Shown: positions 13,927-17,097 of the stretch, piece after piece | Layout: each line of letters opens with the position of its first letter | Numbering within the stretch: position 1 is the first letter of the stretch | Origin: JTS-RE37 sp041744575 | GTDB taxonomy: Bacteria; Bacteroidota; Bacteroidia; Flavobacteriales; Flavobacteriaceae | Assembly: GCA_041744575.1 (NCBI GenBank) | Contig: JBGTKP010000036.1 | Location: 1 to 17,097 of the forward strand | Reading direction: 5' to 3' | Length of the DNA: 17,097 bases | The notes under the pieces: model-generated | What the model saw: the letters and a program-made list of their open reading frames with translations, nothing else | The model's database searches: none | Told to the model about the DNA's origin: nothing | Position numbers and translations under genes: made by a program

Positions 13927-15060
13927 TTGATAACTGCAACAAAAATCTGGCTGTCTTCCCCTCATATGGGGGGCGGAGAACAAGCCTATGTAAAGGAAGC
14001 CTTTGATACCAACTGGGTAGCCCCTTTGGGCCCCAATGTCACCTTCTTTGAACAGTCCCTGGCGGCATACCTTGGGCAGGGGAGTGAAGTCGCTGCCCTG
14101 AGTTCAGGCACAGCGGCCATACACCTGGCGCTGGAATTGCTCGGGGTGACGCGGGGAGATGAAGTCATCTGCCAGAGTTTTACATTTTCCGCATCGGCCA
14201 ACCCAATTTTATACCTGGGGGCCACCCCGGTCTTTGTAGACAGCGAACGGAGTACCTGGAACCTATCTCCGGAATTACTGGAGGCGGCCATCACAGACCG
14301 CATGGCACGGGGGAAAAAGCCAAAGGCGATCGTAGCGGTCCACCTGTACGGCATGCCCTATAAGGTGGATGACATCAGGAAGATCTCTGAAAAATATGAC
14401 ATCCCGGTGGTGGAAGACAGTGCTGAAGCACTGGGCAGTTCTTATGACGGGGTGAGGTGTGGTAATTTTGGTGCCATCGGCATTTTATCATTTAACGGGA
14501 ATAAGATTATTACTACTTCCGGGGGGGGTGCCCTCATCACTAAAAAGCCCGAAGTAAAAAAAAGGGCTGTATTCCTCGCTACCCAGGCAAGGGACGAGGC
14601 GCCGCACTACCAGCATTCCGCCATAGGATATAATTACAGGATGAGCAATGTGCTGGCCGGAATAGGCCGGGGGCAGATGGAAGTGCTCGAAGACAGAATA
14701 GAAGCCCGAAGGGCCAATTTTAATTACTATAAATCACAGTTGGCGGATCGGGCGGAAATCACATTCCTTCAGGAGCCTGAAACATTTTATTCCAACCGCT
14801 GGCTGACTTGTATCCTGACCCCTTCCTACGAGATCCGGGAACGCATCAGGCAGAACCAGATGGAGGAGGATATCGAGTGCAGGCCCTTGTGGAAGCCCAT
14901 GCACCTTCAGCCTTTATTTAAAAAATACCCGCACTACACAGATGGTACTTCCGAGGATTTGTTCCGTCGGGGGTTATGTCTCCCCAGCGGTTCCAACCTC
15001 AACCCGGAAGATTTGGACAGGGTAGTTGCTTTAACCTTAAAATCACTGACCAATGATTAA
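13927..15060 (+). CDS. DegT/DnrJ/EryC1 sugar aminotransferase (PglE-like)
   Basis: A 377-aa PLP-dependent aminotransferase that converts a 4-keto (or 3-keto) sugar nucleotide to the amine, usually with glutamate. The PLP lysine is Lys193 in SFNGNKIITTSGGG, the pyridine-binding Asp164 sits in VEDSAEALGS, and SSGTAAIHLAL (59-69) binds the phosphate. The family start pattern (IWLSSPHMGG) begins at residue 7, so the N-terminus must lie close to 13927. The only usual start codon there is TTG at 13927 (stops TAA TAA just upstream; ATT at 13915 is the only other option), an uncommon start. It overlaps the 4,6-dehydratase gene by 8 bases. The pair matches PglF/PglE logic for a UDP-4-amino-4,6-dideoxy sugar; no PglD-like acetyltransferase is in the window. 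A run of eight G (14521-14528) encodes part of SGGGA. Confidence 0.9.
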   Translation: MITATKIWLSSPHMGGGEQAYVKEAFDTNWVAPLGPNVTFFEQSLAAYLGQGSEVAALSSGTAAIHLALELLGVTRGDEVICQSFTFSASANPILYLGATPVFVDSERSTWNLSPELLEAAITDRMARGKKPKAIVAVHLYGMPYKVDDIRKISEKYDIPVVEDSAEALGSSYDGVRCGNFGAIGILSFNGNKIITTSGGGALITKKPEVKKRAVFLATQARDEAPHYQHSAIGYNYRMSNVLAGIGRGQMEVLEDRIEARRANFNYYKSQLADRAEITFLQEPETFYSNRWLTCILTPSYEIRERIRQNQMEEDIECRPLWKPMHLQPLFKKYPHYTDGTSEDLFRRGLCLPSGSNLNPEDLDRVVALTLKSLTND

Positions 15061-16987
15061 GAATTATCTGGTGAACAATGCCCACAGGTATGCCTCCAAA
15101 TGGCTTGTTCTGGGGATTGATGTCCTGTTGATAAGCATTTCGTTTGTGCTCTCCTATATTATCAGGTTCAACCTGACGCTGAATTTTGATACGGAACGCT
15201 TTTTTCTTCAGCTGCCCTTTGTGGCCCTTATCGCCTTGCTGGCATTTATTCTTACAGGTTCCTATAAAGGAGTAGTCCGTCATACGGGCGTACGGGATGT
15301 ATACAATATATTTAACGCGATCTGCCTTTCGAGCATTATCACCATCTTCCTGGTCATTGTCAACAGGCAGACCGATTTTATGAAGGGCTTTACAATCCCC
15401 CTTTCTATTATCATCATCCATAGCCTTATAGGCTTTATCGTCCTCACCGCTTCCCGTTATGTATTCAAGTCCCTGTATTACAATCTGGTAAAAAAGTTCA
15501 ACATCACTAAAAATGTGCTGATCTACGGTGCCGGCGAATCGGGGATCCTGACGTACAACGCCCTGACCAGCCACACGGCCAGCAATTCCAGGGTGGTGGG
15601 TTATATTGATGATGACAATAAAAAAGTAGGAAAGAACATCAATGGAGTAAAAGTATACTCCAAATTGGAAATTTCCGATCATTTCATGACCAAGCACGGG
15701 GTGGAAGAGATCATCGTCTCCATCAACAATATAGATAACAATAGCCTGAGGGAGATCGTGGAGAGCCTTGTGGATTATGGCGTTCAGGTAAAAATCGTCC
15801 CTCCGGTGGAAGACTGGATCAACGGGGAGCTGAAACTTTCCCAGATCAAACAGGTACAGATCGAGGATCTTCTCAACCGGGTGCCGATCAATATCAAGAA
15901 ATCCAAAGTGGCCGACGAACTGAAAGGACAGGTGATCATGGTTACCGGCGGGGCAGGGTCCATAGGAAGTGAGATCGTCCGGCAGATCGCCAATTATGAG
16001 TATAAGACCCTGATCATTATTGACCAGGCCGAGTCGCCCCTCTATGACTTGCAGCAGGAACTCAAACAGGATGGTTTTCATAATTTTATCCCTATCGTAG
16101 GGGACATCAGGGATAAGAACCGGATGAACACCTTTTTTCAGGAGTTTAAACCTACCATGGTATTTCACGCTGCAGCTTATAAGCACGTGCCGCTCATGGA
16201 ATACAATGCCTATGAGGCCATTAAGATCAATATCGCGGGGACCAAGATGCTTGTCGACCTTTCGCTCCGTTATAATGTGGACAAATTTGTATTTGTCTCT
16301 ACGGACAAGGCGGTGAATCCCACCAATGTCATGGGCGCCACCAAGCGCATCGCAGAAATGTATATCAGCTGCATGCACCAGGAGAACAAGACCAAATTCA
16401 TCACCACCCGCTTCGGGAACGTGCTGGGATCCAACGGTTCCGTCATTCCCTTATTTAAAAAGCAAATAGAAAACGGGGGGCCGCTCACCGTCACCCACAA
16501 GGACATCACCCGTTACTTTATGACCATCCCCGAGGCCTCCCAACTGGTGCTGGAAGCGGCTGCCATGGGGCAGGGGGGGGAGATCTTTATTTTTGACATG
16601 GGCCAGTCCGTCAAGATCTTTGATCTGGCCAAGAACATGATCAAATTATCAGGGTTGCGTTATCCTGAAGACATTGATATCAAAATCACCGGGTTGCGGC
16701 CAGGGGAAAAATTGTTCGAGGAATTACTGGCCAACGGGGAGAATACACTGCCTACCTACCATCAGAAGATCATGATCAGCAAGGTAAGGGAACTTAATTA
16801 TTCGGAAGTTCGGTCAAAGGTGGATGAATTATGCGTGTCCAACATGTTTTTCAATGGGGACACTGTCAGTCTCATGAAGGAGATTGTGCCCGAATTTATC
16901 TCCAATAACTCAGAATTCTGTAAATTGGACGGCTTAAAAGAAGAGGTAACGGGACGGGAGATGATCAAGAACATCCTTCAGTCCTGA
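15053..16987 (+). CDS. Membrane-bound nucleotide-sugar 4,6-dehydratase (WbpM/PglF/CapD family)
   Basis: A 644-aa protein of full WbpM/PglF type. Four hydrophobic helices (about 17-37, 50-70, 85-104 and 115-134) are followed by a first nucleotide-binding domain (VLIYGAGESG, 155-164) and the catalytic SDR domain with TGGAGSIG at 298-305. The catalytic region reads VSTDKAVNPTNVMGATKR: Ser416/Thr417, then Met427 in the place of the usual Tyr and Lys431, the S-M-K arrangement known from WbpM. RYFMTIPEA (487-495) and LRPGEKLFEELL (548-559) are family marks. It should remove water from UDP-GlcNAc to give the 4-keto-6-deoxy sugar at the cytoplasmic face of the inner membrane. Its start lies within the end of the aminotransferase gene (8-base overlap), which probably takes its product. 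A run of eight G is at 16573-16580. Confidence 0.93.
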   Translation: MIKNYLVNNAHRYASKWLVLGIDVLLISISFVLSYIIRFNLTLNFDTERFFLQLPFVALIALLAFILTGSYKGVVRHTGVRDVYNIFNAICLSSIITIFLVIVNRQTDFMKGFTIPLSIIIIHSLIGFIVLTASRYVFKSLYYNLVKKFNITKNVLIYGAGESGILTYNALTSHTASNSRVVGYIDDDNKKVGKNINGVKVYSKLEISDHFMTKHGVEEIIVSINNIDNNSLREIVESLVDYGVQVKIVPPVEDWINGELKLSQIKQVQIEDLLNRVPINIKKSKVADELKGQVIMVTGGAGSIGSEIVRQIANYEYKTLIIIDQAESPLYDLQQELKQDGFHNFIPIVGDIRDKNRMNTFFQEFKPTMVFHAAAYKHVPLMEYNAYEAIKINIAGTKMLVDLSLRYNVDKFVFVSTDKAVNPTNVMGATKRIAEMYISCMHQENKTKFITTRFGNVLGSNGSVIPLFKKQIENGGPLTVTHKDITRYFMTIPEASQLVLEAAAMGQGGEIFIFDMGQSVKIFDLAKNMIKLSGLRYPEDIDIKITGLRPGEKLFEELLANGENTLPTYHQKIMISKVRELNYSEVRSKVDELCVSNMFFNGDTVSLMKEIVPEFISNNSEFCKLDGLKEEVTGREMIKNILQS

Positions 16988-17018
16988 AAAAAAGACCTTA
17001 GCAACAACACTATTAAAG

Positions 17019-17097
17019 ATGAAAAAATTTCAGAAGTCCCCGTTTTTCTATGCCTTCACATTTCTTATTACGCTCCTGTTACTGGCTTCCTGTGCTT
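17019..17097 (+). CDS. Start of a lipoprotein, probable polysaccharide export (Wza-like) protein; cut by window end
   Basis: ATG at 17019 opens a frame of 26 codons to the window edge. It encodes a basic start (MKKFQKS), a hydrophobic run and a lipobox L-A-S-C with Cys25, so the product is a lipoprotein. In flavobacterial polysaccharide loci the gene after the WbpM-type dehydratase is often the outer-membrane export lipoprotein followed by a Wzc-like tyrosine kinase. That identity is inferred from position and signal type only. It begins 31 bases after the dehydratase stop, so it is probably in the same operon. Confidence 0.6.
   Translation, partial: MKKFQKSPFFYAFTFLITLLLLASCA

Noticed and set aside
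14999..16378. A 459-codon minus-strand open frame antisense to the dehydratase gene
   Set aside because: It lies in a mirror frame of a strongly supported gene; its translation is rich in His, Asp and Ile with no recognisable domain. It is a codon-bias shadow.
1..17097. tRNA, rRNA, CRISPR array, integrase, complete insertion sequence
   Set aside because: No tRNA fold, rRNA segment, regularly spaced repeat or transposase/integrase frame was seen on either strand.

Overview
This window looks like chromosomal DNA of a marine-type Bacteroidota, most likely a flavobacterium. The indications are weak or absent Shine-Dalgarno sites, several matches to the Bacteroidota -7 box TAnnTTTG, a lipoprotein with PKD repeats and a DNRLRE/CBM96-like domain, and a surface-polysaccharide locus rich in sulfotransferases. 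The taxon is inferred from style; there is no marker gene in the window.

Layout. (1) 1-1899, minus strand: the N-terminal 633 codons of a large secreted lipoprotein (carbohydrate-binding-like domain, three PKD domains, Gly-Ser linker, start of a probable beta-helix enzyme domain), cut by the window edge. (2) 1900-2733: about 0.8 kb without a convincing gene, holding a 16-bp perfect inverted repeat near the lipoprotein start and a nested stem structure at 2339-2400. (3) 2734-8906, minus strand and AT-rich: a sulfation module. In transcription order it holds two PAPS-type sulfotransferases (8906-8094 and 8026-7223), then a tight four-gene cassette: a membrane-anchored ASST-like arylsulfotransferase, a 50-aa membrane protein, a 126-aa three-helix membrane protein and a third PAPS-type sulfotransferase. 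A sugar-transfer-associated ATP-grasp enzyme follows. (4) 9227-10982, plus strand and visibly more GC-rich: a CE4 polysaccharide deacetylase overlapped by a formyltransferase. (5) 11013-13350, minus strand: UDP-sugar 6-dehydrogenase and uronate-type 4-epimerase, overlapping. (6) 13351-13926: divergent promoter region. (7) 13927-17097, plus strand: DegT aminotransferase, long membrane-bound 4,6-dehydratase (WbpM/PglF type), and the start of a lipoprotein that is probably the outer-membrane export component.

Together the genes describe synthesis and tailoring of a surface polysaccharide. A 4,6-dehydratase and aminotransferase make an amino-dideoxy sugar nucleotide. A dehydrogenase and epimerase make a (probably N-acetylated) uronic acid. 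The deacetylase and formyltransferase adjust N-substituents. The sulfotransferases add sulfate, perhaps on both sides of the inner membrane. No recognisable glycosyltransferase, flippase, polymerase or initiating phosphoglycosyltransferase lies in the window, so the locus must continue outside it, most likely to the right.

The most novel-looking parts are the ASST / 50-aa / 126-aa / sulfotransferase cassette and the deacetylase-formyltransferase pair, which recalls the ArnD/ArnA couple.
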